This document shows, piece after piece, positions 43,143 to 52,457 of a stretch of DNA of 64,000 nt. How positions within the stretch are numbered: the stretch's first letter is position 1; every line of letters begins with the position of its first letter. A program made the translations under genes and the position numbers. The DNA is taken from assembly GCA_041694515.1 (NCBI GenBank), contig JASMSZ010000005.1, positions 1-64,000 of the forward strand, in the 5' to 3' direction. The notes below the pieces were generated by a model. That model worked only from the letters and a program-made list of their open reading frames with translations, did not search any database and had not been told where the DNA came from. The DNA comes from Halanaerobium sp041694515 (GTDB taxonomy: Bacteria; Bacillota; Halanaerobiia; Halanaerobiales; Halanaerobiaceae).

Positions 43143-45767
43143 TTAATAACTGAGATGATCGAGTAATTTTTCCTGATCACTCAGCTCAAATTTGCCCTCT
43201 TCCAGCTTCCAGTACTGAGCAAAATCAGTTATTCTGCTGATAAATGAAATTAAGTGTGGGTGACAGCTTAAAATAAATATTTGATGTTCTCTGGCTAAGT
43301 TAGAAATAATTTTTGCTGTATTAAAAAGATGACTGCGATCAAAATTAACTAAAGAATCATCTAAAACAAGTGGTAATGGTGGTTTGATTTCTATAATTCT
43401 GCTGATTCTAACAGCCAGAAATAATTGTTCTAAACTTCCCCGACTTAACTGCTGAACACTATTAAGTTCTTCTCCGTTTTCTGTTTTTACTATAAAATCT
43501 GATTGCTCAAGATCAGCTGATGTCTTAAGGTCTGTATAATGCTGACTGCTAATCCTGCTTAATATTTCTGAAGCCGGTTTTAATAATTCCTTTTCTGCTT
43601 TCTCAATCATTCTGGATCGTAATTTTTTTAAAATGAAATTCACACTTTTGTTAACGGCATAGTTTCTGGCCTTTTTTTCTAAATTATTTTGAGCCTGATC
43701 AATTTTTTGCTGAGCTTTTTCTATTTTACTGGAAGAAGATAAATCATCAATTCTATTTTTTAAAGTTGTTATTTTTTCCTCTAAACTACTTTTCTCCTCT
43801 TTAAAAAAGTTTAACTGCTCAGATAACTCTCTTTTTCTTTCTTCAACAGCAGTTATTGAAGAAAATTGTCTATATAATTTAATAAAACTCTGATAATAAT
43901 CCTTTTCTCCGCCCTTTTCATTCAGAGCAGTTTTAATTTTATCAGAGGATTTTAAAGTATATTCAAGCTGAGACTTTCTGGATAGATAATTTTGGGATAA
44001 TCTCCAGAGATTAGCAAGTAAAGTGAAGTCTCTAAATAAAGATTGGGCTTTATCTTTGAGTTTTAAATTTTCAGTACTATTAAAATCAAGCCTGCAGTAT
44101 TCAGCTGCCTTGATCACTAAATCATTTAACTGCTGAAGTTCTTTTTCTAAGCTGCTTCTGGTTTCTTCATTATCCTTTTTTTCTGATTTTAGCTCCTGAT
44201 ATCTTCTTTTTTTATCTTTAATCTCCCTAAAATAAGAATCAATAAATCTAAGATAATCTTTTTCTGCAATACCTAAAATCTGTGCATAATTTTCTAAATC
44301 AGTTTCAGTTTCAGTTAAATATTCCAGTTTATTAGTTAGCTTTTGTCCTAATTCTTTAATCTTTTTCTTTTTTGCCTGATTTTCATTTTTTATTTTAAGC
44401 ATTTTTTCCTTTTCCAGTCTGGAACTTTTGTAATTAGAACTATAATAGATAAAAGCAGTGAGAGCAACAATTATTGACAAATAAGTTATCTGATAATAAT
44501 CAACAATAAAGGATGAGCTCAAGGTTATAACAGATAGAGCTACAATTAAATAACTCCTCTTTAAAATAGTCTCCGGACTTTTAAAATTAAGATCTTTTAG
44601 TGCTGTATAATTTTCTTTAACTTCAAGTTTTAAATTTTTTAGCTCTGTTTTAATTTTTTTACTTTCATAATTTAACTGCTCATATTCTGTCATTTTTTTA
44701 TTTAATATCTGTTCCTGGATTAAATCAGTTTCGATATTATCCAGCTGTTCCAGTGGTTTTTCCCAGCTTAAATTTAAATTCTCCACTTCTAAAATTAAAG
44801 TTTGTAAGTTTTTAGTTATTTTATCTTTTCGAAGCTGATAGTTTTTAATTCTTTCTTTTAGAACTTCCTCTTTTTTCTTTTGATTTTTTATTTTTTTACT
44901 CTGAGATTTAAAAAAGGAAAGCAAATTCGCAAGTAGTCTTTGATTATTGTTTTTCTGACCTGATTTATCAAGATCATAATTTGCAGTTCCAGCAGCTTCT
45001 TTTTCCAGTTTTGCTTTCATTTCTTCTATTTCTTCTATTTCAGAATAATTATTTTTTAAAAGATCAAGTAAAAAATATCTATGTTCCAGATTAGTAATCT
45101 TTTGTTTTTTCTGCTCCAGTTTTTGCTGACTCTGCTGTAATTCTTCTCTTTTTTGAGTAAATTCTTTAATCTCCAATAGTGCCTGATCTCTCATTTCCTC
45201 AGCTGTTCTGATTTCGTTATAATAAGGTTTAAAAGTGGCTACAGACGGATCACCAAGAATTCCACCTATATTTTTAGCATTATTATAATATTTATCTGCA
45301 AGCTCTGGTACTTTTACTAATTCCGAAAAGCCAGCTCCCAGAAGTATAGAAAAAAGACGTTTTTCTTTCTTTTTTCCTTTGGCGATTTTAGACAAATGCT
45401 GCAGTTCATCCAAACTGATGCTAAAAAGCTGCTGATAACTCCACTGATCTAAATGATTAAAAAGCTGAGCAGCAGTATGCTGTTTCTGATTTTTATCTAA
45501 GACTTCCGGGCTTGAATAACCATTTAAAATTAAATTATACTTTTTATTTTCTTTTTCCAGTTCTGCTTCTATGTAATACTGATTTCTGGCTGGAGGTATA
45601 GAATTATTCTGAGGCAGTCCATAAGGCAGATAGCGCAGCAAATTTAAGAAAGTACTTTTACCGGCCCGGTTTTTGCCGCCGATAACTACCAGGTTTTTAG
45701 AAATATTATCTAGATTTTGATTATTGAAAATTCCAAAATCACGGATATACAAATTTTTATAATACAT
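43143..45767 (-). CDS. yhaN: YhaN-family SMC/SbcC-like ATPase
   Basis: 874 residues. N-terminal ATPase half with Walker A IGGKNRAGKST (29-39), long coiled coils (about 180-390 and 450-720), C-terminal half with signature LSRGSLEQLFLAVRISR and Walker B LPLVLDDSLVNFD. Between the coiled-coil arms, residues about 405-443 form two adjacent hydrophobic segments that look like a membrane hairpin. Works with the nuclease encoded directly upstream (its stop and this start abut), like SbcC with SbcD; YhaN/YhaO pairs of Firmicutes are linked to DNA repair but are poorly studied. Confidence 0.85.
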   Translation of the reverse strand: MYYKNLYIRDFGIFNNQNLDNISKNLVVIGGKNRAGKSTFLNLLRYLPYGLPQNNSIPPARNQYYIEAELEKENKKYNLILNGYSSPEVLDKNQKQHTAAQLFNHLDQWSYQQLFSISLDELQHLSKIAKGKKKEKRLFSILLGAGFSELVKVPELADKYYNNAKNIGGILGDPSVATFKPYYNEIRTAEEMRDQALLEIKEFTQKREELQQSQQKLEQKKQKITNLEHRYFLLDLLKNNYSEIEEIEEMKAKLEKEAAGTANYDLDKSGQKNNNQRLLANLLSFFKSQSKKIKNQKKKEEVLKERIKNYQLRKDKITKNLQTLILEVENLNLSWEKPLEQLDNIETDLIQEQILNKKMTEYEQLNYESKKIKTELKNLKLEVKENYTALKDLNFKSPETILKRSYLIVALSVITLSSSFIVDYYQITYLSIIVALTAFIYYSSNYKSSRLEKEKMLKIKNENQAKKKKIKELGQKLTNKLEYLTETETDLENYAQILGIAEKDYLRFIDSYFREIKDKKRRYQELKSEKKDNEETRSSLEKELQQLNDLVIKAAEYCRLDFNSTENLKLKDKAQSLFRDFTLLANLWRLSQNYLSRKSQLEYTLKSSDKIKTALNEKGGEKDYYQSFIKLYRQFSSITAVEERKRELSEQLNFFKEEKSSLEEKITTLKNRIDDLSSSSKIEKAQQKIDQAQNNLEKKARNYAVNKSVNFILKKLRSRMIEKAEKELLKPASEILSRISSQHYTDLKTSADLEQSDFIVKTENGEELNSVQQLSRGSLEQLFLAVRISRIIEIKPPLPLVLDDSLVNFDRSHLFNTAKIISNLAREHQIFILSCHPHLISFISRITDFAQYWKLEEGKFELSDQEKLLDHLSY

Positions 45768-47084
45768 TTAATCTCCATCTCCCATTAGCTCAGATACAAT
45801 TATTTTTTCTGCATCAGTTAAAATATCTCGCTGTAACTTTTGATCAGCATAAAATCTGTAATTTTCTCTATCTTCTGGATTCAGATCTCCCTGCCAGATC
45901 TGACCCCACTCTGCCAGCAATTCTTGATTTAATTCCTCATCAGTTAAAATTTCGTCTATTAAATTCTGTATGTTTTGATAGAGAGGATTGTTGTTTTTCA
46001 ATTCCTCCAGATTTGAGAGAGAATTTGCAGTTCTAAATAATATAGAATGAAGCCAGATAAAAGGACTTTCATTTGCCTGTCTGGATCTAAATTCTTCCAG
46101 TAGAGTCTCTTCCAGTTCTTCTCTATCGTTTTCTATGTGATAATGCAGTTCAGTCCGACCTGTAATTACCAGACGAGTAATTACAGCTTCAACTTTATAT
46201 TTTTGATTTTCATTCTGCAGCCTGATCTTTTCTTCTAGCTTACTAATTTTTTTAGCTATTAACCGCTGTAGTTCTGTGATATTATTTAGTTTTTCTGTTT
46301 CTAAATCCAGCTCAACTTCTTTAAAAATAACAGGAGCCAGAGGAATAAACTTTTTCTTAGTATTTAAATTACGGTCTACCTCTACCAGAATTGCTCCTTT
46401 ACTACCCTGTTCATTAATATTATGTGCCTGCAGAGTCCCAGGAAAATAGACAGCAGGATTATCATTTATCTGCTGGTACTGATGTAAATGACCTAAAGCC
46501 CAGTAATTAATTTCTTTTTTAGTTAACAACTCACTTTTATTAACAGGAACATAGCGATTATTATCTTTACTTAAGGCAGTATGCAGTAAAGCAACATTAA
46601 AGACTGACTGATCTGGAGCTGTATAAAAATTATACATTGTTCTTGATTCAAACTTCTGCCTGTAGGACTGTCCCAGTATCCGTGCTGCCAATTTCCCGTC
46701 TTTATGATACTCATAAATCTCAACTTCCTGACTGGAAAAATAGTGAACATTTGTCGGCAGCTCAAAAACTTCTTTTTCAATTCCTGCCGGGTCATGATTG
46801 CCCGAGATCACGAAAATCTCAATCTCCTTTTTTTTAAGATACTGAGCCTGCTTTATAAAAAAGCGGCTGGCCTTAATTGATCTTGCCTCCCGATCATAGA
46901 GATCACCAGCAATGATGATAAAATCAACCCCTTTTGATACCGCCAGTTCAACTAAATTTTCAAATGCTTTTTTCCCTGCATTAGAAAAAATTTTTTTAAA
47001 GTTATGATCGGGCAAACTATTAGAGCTTAATTCTTTAGCTAAATGTATATCTGCTGTATGAATAAATTTAATTAACTTGGTCAT
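45768..47084 (-). CDS. yhaO: YhaO/SbcD-family DNA exonuclease (metallophosphoesterase)
   Basis: 438 residues from ATG 47082-47084 (SD GGAGG; a longer reading to 47132 overlaps the previous gene). Phosphoesterase motifs complete: HTADIHL, IIAGDLYDRE, SGNHDP, LLHTAL and ALGHLHQ, so two-metal catalysis is expected. C-terminal helical region probably docks on the partner ATPase. Directly followed by yhaN with no gap. Confidence 0.88.
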   Translation of the reverse strand: MTKLIKFIHTADIHLAKELSSNSLPDHNFKKIFSNAGKKAFENLVELAVSKGVDFIIIAGDLYDREARSIKASRFFIKQAQYLKKKEIEIFVISGNHDPAGIEKEVFELPTNVHYFSSQEVEIYEYHKDGKLAARILGQSYRQKFESRTMYNFYTAPDQSVFNVALLHTALSKDNNRYVPVNKSELLTKKEINYWALGHLHQYQQINDNPAVYFPGTLQAHNINEQGSKGAILVEVDRNLNTKKKFIPLAPVIFKEVELDLETEKLNNITELQRLIAKKISKLEEKIRLQNENQKYKVEAVITRLVITGRTELHYHIENDREELEETLLEEFRSRQANESPFIWLHSILFRTANSLSNLEELKNNNPLYQNIQNLIDEILTDEELNQELLAEWGQIWQGDLNPEDRENYRFYADQKLQRDILTDAEKIIVSELMGDGD

Positions 47085-47098
47085 GTTTTCCTCCAGTA

Positions 47099-47566
47099 TT
47101 AACTGTAATCTCTTTCTGTTCTGTTTTCCCATTTAACAAAAAACCAGCTAAAAACAAAAATTTGTACTGTTACCTCCGGAATTCCGATTAAATGTTCGGT
47201 CAGAGACATTTTTGTATAAATCATTCCCTCAATTGACCCTGGTATTGGAGCAACTGAACCAATAAGTGAAAAACCCCAGATTAAAAAAAATAATTTTACC
47301 CAGGCATAATCACTTTTAATAATCTTATTATAAAATGGGTATAATATAAAGGCAAAAACTGCTCCTCTAAAAATCTGAAAAAAAGGAGCCAGTCTAACAA
47401 TTGTAGAATCTAGAGAGCGAAAATTGGAGAACCCTTCCATAGTAATAAAAACTCTGGCATAATTTTGGAGATTCATAAAAACTACTCCAATAAAAATATA
47501 AGAAATAACATGGACTATAATAAAACGGATTGTAAAGTAAACAAATCTCTTAGACGGTTTTCTCAT
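47099..47566 (-). CDS. Membrane protein of unknown function
   Basis: 155 residues from ATG 47564-47566 (SD GGGGAG); an upstream extension overlaps the preceding gene. Four hydrophobic helices (FIIVHVISYIFIGVVF, IFRGAVFAFILYPFYNKII, WVKLFFLIWGFSLIGSVAP, VTVQIFVFSWFFV) with a basic N-terminus. No family recognised. It lies between the DUF4870 gene and yhaO, 14 bp before the latter. Confidence 0.65.
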   Translation of the reverse strand: MRKPSKRFVYFTIRFIIVHVISYIFIGVVFMNLQNYARVFITMEGFSNFRSLDSTIVRLAPFFQIFRGAVFAFILYPFYNKIIKSDYAWVKLFFLIWGFSLIGSVAPIPGSIEGMIYTKMSLTEHLIGIPEVTVQIFVFSWFFVKWENRTERDYS

Positions 47567-47600
47567 TGTACTCCCCTTTTTCTTTAGTATATATTTTAAC

Positions 47601-47957
47601 TTATTCCTCGTCTTCAAAACTCTTACCAAAAGTTAATTCTTCAGCAAGATTTCCAACATAAGGAAGCTTAAATAATTTTCCATTATAAGCTTTATACATT
47701 AATAAAAACCAGAGAATTGTCCCCACAAAAGTAATAAAAGAAGAAATTAAAATTCCAATTACTGGGATTATTAGAGCTAAAGATGAAACAATAAATAGAG
47801 AAAAAAAGGTGATCAAAGACTGCATTGCATGAAAACGAACATGATTATTCTTTTTTTCTATAAATAAAAAAATCAATCCTGTAACCCAGATACCGGCATA
47901 AGCCAGAATAGCTTCAACATTTTCATCCAGACCGAGACTAGTTTTTTTATAATACAT
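47601..47957 (-). CDS. DUF4870/Tic20-like small membrane protein
   Basis: 118 residues, three membrane helices. YAGIWVTGLIFLFIEKKNNHVRFHAMQSL is the DUF4870 signature (helix, then the conserved VRFHAxQS motif). ATG at 47955-47957 has no adjacent SD: the purine-rich GGGGGG lies about 37 nt upstream, beyond an 11-bp hairpin (47964-47990). First gene of the run leading to yhaO/yhaN. Confidence 0.75.
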   Translation of the reverse strand: MYYKKTSLGLDENVEAILAYAGIWVTGLIFLFIEKKNNHVRFHAMQSLITFFSLFIVSSLALIIPVIGILISSFITFVGTILWFLLMYKAYNGKLFKLPYVGNLAEELTFGKSFEDEE

Positions 47958-47963
47958 TATTGT

Positions 47964-47990
47964 GAGATATTATCGTTTAGATAATATCTC
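47964..47990 (-). promoter_or_regulatory. Hairpin between SD and start codon of the DUF4870 gene
   Basis: Perfect 11-bp stem GAGATATTATC/GATAATATCTC, 5-nt loop. On the minus strand it lies between GGGGGG (47994-47999) and the ATG; folded, it would bring the SD to about 9-10 nt from the ATG. A 12-codon reading frame (47957-47992) runs through the hairpin and its TAA overlaps the ATG as TAATG. Confidence 0.5.
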
Positions 47991-48093
47991 ATTCCCCCCT
48001 TTTTCTAATATATTTTCTTCAGAAAATTGTATAATTTCTTGTATCTTTATTTTAACATAAAATTTCAATTTAAAAAAGCAATTTAATAGATAA

Positions 48094-48133
48094 GAAAAAA
48101 ACCGCCTGTAAGCAATTAAAGCCCAGACGGTTA
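48094..48133 (-). terminator. Terminator of the pyruvate carboxylase gene
   Basis: Stem AACCGTCTG/CAGGCGGTT (with a G-U/mismatch at the centre), followed on the minus strand by a run of T residues (A-run 48094-48100). 22 bp after the pyc stop. Confidence 0.75.
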
Positions 48134-48154
48134 TCATTTTTATTTTATTTAAAC

Positions 48155-51100
48155 TTATTCCAATTCCAGAATTAACTCTCCTGATTCGAGCTGCTGTCCG
48201 ACTGCAGCATGAATTGCAGTAACAATCCCATCAGCTGGAGAAGTAATATTGGTTTCCATCTTCATGGCTTCCATAATTACTAAGCTCTGATTTTCTTTTA
48301 CTTCTGCGCCTTCTTCAACTAATATCTCAACTATATTACCCGGCAGACTGGCACCAATTTCCATTTCATTTTTAGGATCAGCCATTTGTTTAGCCGTTGA
48401 ATCCGCTGGAGTTGTACTTGCTTCATCATAAATTTTAATCTCTCTTCTAAAACCATTGACCTCAAAAGCAAGTCTGCGATAACCCTGATCATCTACTTTT
48501 CCAATTTCTAGCAGCTTAACCACAAGAGTTTTCCCTTCTTCAACTTTAATTTCGCTGGTTTCTCCCTCACGTAAAGAGTGGAAATATACATCACTTCCCA
48601 TATGACTTAAATCTCCGTATTCTTCAAGGTAGTCTAAATAATCCTTATAGACTTTAGGATAGAGAGCATAAGCTAATAAATCTTTTTGAGAAAGCTCAAA
48701 ATCATATTCTTCTTTTAACTCTGCTTCTGCTGCTTCAAAATCAAAGTCCTCAAGTAGAGTTCCGGGTCGAACGATTATTGGCTCCTCACCTTTCAGAACC
48801 AGCTGCTGCAGTTCTTCCGGAAAACCTCCAGGTGGCTGACCGAGCATTCCCTTAAAGTAAGCTTCTACTGAATCAGGAAAGGCCATATTTTTTGCCTTCT
48901 CACAGATATTATCAGGTGTCAGATCATTTTTAACCATAAAGATTGCCAGGTCTCCTACAACTTTAGAAGATGGTGTAACCTTTGGTATATCTCCCAGCAT
49001 ATAATTAACCTTGCGGTACATTTCTTTAAACTCCTTAAAACGATGGCCCAGACCAACACTTTCTACCTGTGGTTTTAAGTTAGAATACTGCCCTCCTGGA
49101 ATCTCATATTTATAGATTTCTGCAGTTCCAGATTTCAATTCAGATTCAAACTGAGAATAGACAGGTCTAACTGCACCCCAGTAATTTGAGAGCTTCTGAA
49201 TATCTTCAATATTCATTTCTGGTTCACGATAGGTATTAGTTAAAGCAGCTACAATTGAGTTAAGAGGCGGCTGACTTGTTAAACCTGCCATTGTATTAAA
49301 GGCGGTATCCACAATATCCACTCCAGCTTCTGCAGCCATTAAGAGTGCAGCCCCACCATTACCACTTGTATCGTGGGTATGCAGATGAATCGGAATTGAA
49401 ATTTCTGCTTTTAAAGCCTTAATCAGCTCATAGGCAGCATATGGTTTTAAAAGCCCCGCCATATCCTTGATTCCCAGAATATGAGCTCCCATCTCTTCAA
49501 TCCCCTTTGCTAATTCTACATAATACTCTAAATCGTATTTATTCCGTTGATCATCTAAGATATCACCTGTATAACACATTGACACCTCAGCAATTTTACC
49601 CTGTTTAACAACCTCATCCACAGAAATTTTCATTCCCGGCAGCCAGTTTAAAGAATCAAAAATTCTAAAAACATCAATACCTGCCTCTGCAGCTTCTGCT
49701 ACCAGACTGCGGATTACATTATCCGGATAGTTTTTGTATCCTACACCATTGGATCCTCTTAATAGCATCTGGAATAAAATGTTTGGTATTCTATCACGCA
49801 GACGTTCAATTCTTTCCCACGGTGATTCTTTTAAGAATCGATAGGAAACATCAAAGGTTGCTCCACCCCACATTTCAAGTGAGAATAGGTTTTTAGCCAG
49901 ATGTGATGTTGCCTCTGCTATTTTTTCCATATCAACAGTTCTCATTCTGGTTGCCATCAGTGACTGATGAGCATCTCTGTAGGTTGTATCGGTTAAAAGA
50001 ATTTCTTCCTTATTTTTAATCCATTCCACAACAGCTTCCGGTCCACCCTGATCTAAAATTTGTTTTGTACCTTCCAGACCATCAATTTTTTCAAATTTAG
50101 GAACTTTTGGCACATCAAAATCAGGCTTTTTACCCCGGGTTTCATTAACGATCTTTTCTCCCAGATAACTTAAAATTTTCTGTTCCTGATCAGAACCGGG
50201 TACAATATCCAGTAATTCTGGATTATTTGTAATAAATCCGGTATCACAGGTTCCTTTCCTAAATTCCTCGTGGTTTAAAACATTAATCAAAAATGAGGCA
50301 TTTGTTTTAACACCTCGAACTTTCATTTCCTCTATAGAACGCATTGCCTTTCTAATAGCATCTGGAAAAGATCTGGACCAGGAAATTGTTTTAACAAGCA
50401 GACTGTCATAATACGGGTTAATAATTGCTCCTGTATATCCATTACCACCATCAAGGCGGACTCCATAACCGGAACCAGTACGATAATGATCCAGGCGACC
50501 GGTATCAGGAATAAAGTTATTAGAAGGATCTTCGGTTGTTACTCGACACTGAATAGAATAACCATTCATTTTAATAGATTCCTGAGATGAAATATTAATT
50601 TCTTCCGAATCAAGTCTGTATCCTTCAGCAACGAGGACCTGACTCTGCACAATATCAATTCCAGTTACCATTTCACTAACTGTATGTTCAACCTGAATTC
50701 TGGGATTAACTTCAATAAAGTAATGATTATCATATTTATCTACTAAAAATTCGACTGTTCCTGCATTTTTATAGCCGGCACCCTCACATAATTTAAGGGC
50801 ATCCTGCAGAATTTCCTGTCTTTTCTTATCACTTAAGGCAATCGCAGGAGTAAATTCTACAATTTTTTGGTGTCGTCTCTGGATTGAGCAATCCCGCTCA
50901 AATAAGTGCACAAGATTACCATACTCATCACCTAAAATTTGGACTTCAATATGCTTTGGATCTTCCAGATATCTTTCCACAAAAATATCGTCTACACCGA
51001 AAGCCTTACGAGCTTCTTCTTTGGCATCTCTAAATTGAGCAATTAATTCCTCATCAGAACGAACAATTCTCATTCCACGGCCGCCACCCCCGGCAGCTGC

Positions 51101-51586
51101 TTTGAGCATCAGAGGATAACCATGTTTTTCAGCAAATATTTTTATTTCATCCTCTTTTTTAATTGGTTTTTCTAAACCAGGAATGGTAGGCACACCAAAT
51201 TCCTGAGCCAGAATCTTAGACTTGATTTTATCTCCTAGCTTCTCCATTACTTCTGCATCAGGTCCAATAAATTTAATTCCAGCTTCCTCACACTGACGGA
51301 CAAATTCCGGATTTTCTGATAAAAAACCATAGCCTGGATGAATTGCATCTACATCCTTTTTAAGTGCTAGATCAATAATTTCATCAATCGCCAGATAAGC
51401 TTCAATTGGCCCTTTGTTATTTCCAATCTGATAGGCTTCATCAGCTTTTGTTCTAAAGAGGGCCGTTCTATCCTCCTCAGAATAAATTGCTACAGTTCTA
51501 ATGCCCAACTCCTTACAGGCTCTAATTATTCGAATTGCTATTTCTCCACGATTGGCCACTAAAACTCTCTTAAACTTTTTTGGCAT
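48155..51586 (-). CDS. pyc: Pyruvate carboxylase
   Basis: 1143 residues, full length for the single-chain enzyme that makes oxaloacetate from pyruvate, bicarbonate and ATP. Domains in order: biotin carboxylase (VLVANRGEIAIRIIRAC at the start, KAAAGGGGRGMR ATP loop, EVNPRIQVEH), carboxyltransferase (TTYRDAHQSLMATRMRT, HLHTHDTSGNG metal-binding His pair), and the C-terminal biotinyl domain with the EAMKMET acceptor lysine. SD GGGAGAC. Monocistronic with its own terminator. It supplies oxaloacetate for the citrate synthase and aspartate-family genes further along the window. Confidence 0.97.
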   Translation of the reverse strand: MPKKFKRVLVANRGEIAIRIIRACKELGIRTVAIYSEEDRTALFRTKADEAYQIGNNKGPIEAYLAIDEIIDLALKKDVDAIHPGYGFLSENPEFVRQCEEAGIKFIGPDAEVMEKLGDKIKSKILAQEFGVPTIPGLEKPIKKEDEIKIFAEKHGYPLMLKAAAGGGGRGMRIVRSDEELIAQFRDAKEEARKAFGVDDIFVERYLEDPKHIEVQILGDEYGNLVHLFERDCSIQRRHQKIVEFTPAIALSDKKRQEILQDALKLCEGAGYKNAGTVEFLVDKYDNHYFIEVNPRIQVEHTVSEMVTGIDIVQSQVLVAEGYRLDSEEINISSQESIKMNGYSIQCRVTTEDPSNNFIPDTGRLDHYRTGSGYGVRLDGGNGYTGAIINPYYDSLLVKTISWSRSFPDAIRKAMRSIEEMKVRGVKTNASFLINVLNHEEFRKGTCDTGFITNNPELLDIVPGSDQEQKILSYLGEKIVNETRGKKPDFDVPKVPKFEKIDGLEGTKQILDQGGPEAVVEWIKNKEEILLTDTTYRDAHQSLMATRMRTVDMEKIAEATSHLAKNLFSLEMWGGATFDVSYRFLKESPWERIERLRDRIPNILFQMLLRGSNGVGYKNYPDNVIRSLVAEAAEAGIDVFRIFDSLNWLPGMKISVDEVVKQGKIAEVSMCYTGDILDDQRNKYDLEYYVELAKGIEEMGAHILGIKDMAGLLKPYAAYELIKALKAEISIPIHLHTHDTSGNGGAALLMAAEAGVDIVDTAFNTMAGLTSQPPLNSIVAALTNTYREPEMNIEDIQKLSNYWGAVRPVYSQFESELKSGTAEIYKYEIPGGQYSNLKPQVESVGLGHRFKEFKEMYRKVNYMLGDIPKVTPSSKVVGDLAIFMVKNDLTPDNICEKAKNMAFPDSVEAYFKGMLGQPPGGFPEELQQLVLKGEEPIIVRPGTLLEDFDFEAAEAELKEEYDFELSQKDLLAYALYPKVYKDYLDYLEEYGDLSHMGSDVYFHSLREGETSEIKVEEGKTLVVKLLEIGKVDDQGYRRLAFEVNGFRREIKIYDEASTTPADSTAKQMADPKNEMEIGASLPGNIVEILVEEGAEVKENQSLVIMEAMKMETNITSPADGIVTAIHAAVGQQLESGELILELE

Positions 51587-51806
51587 TCTCTAGTCTCCCT
51601 TCTTTAATTCTTTAATAGTATAAAGTATTTATATTTAATAAAATTCTACCCAGGTTAAGGTAGAAGTTATTAATAAAGTATTTTCGCCAGACAAAAATAA
51701 TTTGTCTCACAGTTGATTAAACTTTGTTATTTATTTATATTCTACTTTAGTATACCATAATTAGTGGATAAAATCTAATTACAGACTATATTATCAATTT
51801 TTTGAA
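51587..51806 (-). promoter_or_regulatory. pyc promoter region and leader with two hairpins
   Basis: Minus strand -10 TATACT at 51749-51754 with a poor -35. The leader of about 155 nt can form AGACAAA/TTTGTCT (near 51690-51712) and TTCTACC/GGTAGAA (near 51645-51667), the latter followed by TTTTATT. It might be an attenuated leader; no known riboswitch recognised. Nothing else seen in this gap. Confidence 0.35.
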
Positions 51807-52289
51807 TTATTTTTTATTTTGATAAAGGAAATAACTACCAAGAACAATTAAAACTACAGGAGTTATATAATTTAAATATTTCTGATTTTGAATAAAGTCA
51901 TTATTATCAATAAAGATCACAAAAAGTCCAAAGATAATTAAAGCTCCTGCTGGATAAATTGGCCAGTCCCATTTTTCAAAAGCACTGGTATGAATCAAAA
52001 CAGCAGTAAAGGACAGACCAAGCATAATAAAAAATACTCCTCCACCAAGATTATCTATAAATTCAATCCGCTGCAGATCTGAAAATAAAGCTATCGCCAG
52101 CAAAACAGTACCTGGAATTAAAAAGCCAATATTTCCATAGTGTTTTCTTGCTCCCAGCACAAAATAAGTAAGGAGAAAGCCTCCACTTAAAAGATAAAGA
52201 AAGTTATCATCACTGATTAAATTTAAAGTGTTTAGTAATATAAAAACACCAATTGCTATTAATAAAATCCCCAGTTTCTTTTTATCCAT
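51807..52289 (-). CDS. Small membrane protein with LiaF/DUF5668-like helices
   Basis: 160 residues from ATG 52287-52289 (SD GGAGG lies 10 bases before it, and the ATG at 52304 overlaps that SD). Five to six hydrophobic segments beginning KKLGILLIAIGVFILLNTL, the glycine-spaced helix pair of DUF5668/LiaI-LiaF-TM proteins, with a C-terminal ITPVVLIVLGSYFLY repeat of the same pattern. Function unknown; related domains belong to cell-envelope stress systems. Own unit; divergent from the YihY gene. Confidence 0.65.
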   Translation of the reverse strand: MDKKKLGILLIAIGVFILLNTLNLISDDNFLYLLSGGFLLTYFVLGARKHYGNIGFLIPGTVLLAIALFSDLQRIEFIDNLGGGVFFIMLGLSFTAVLIHTSAFEKWDWPIYPAGALIIFGLFVIFIDNNDFIQNQKYLNYITPVVLIVLGSYFLYQNKK

Positions 52290-52457
52290 TCTCAAAACCT
52301 CCATTTAGCTATTTGATAACTTAATTATAACAGAAAAATTTTAGTCAGCAAAGACTTTCAATAAAGATTTATTTTTAATTCAGTGAAGGAGATTTTTTTT
52401 ATTTAAAGAATATAATATTAAGAGATAAAATAAATATTTCTTAAGAGGTGGCGAAAA

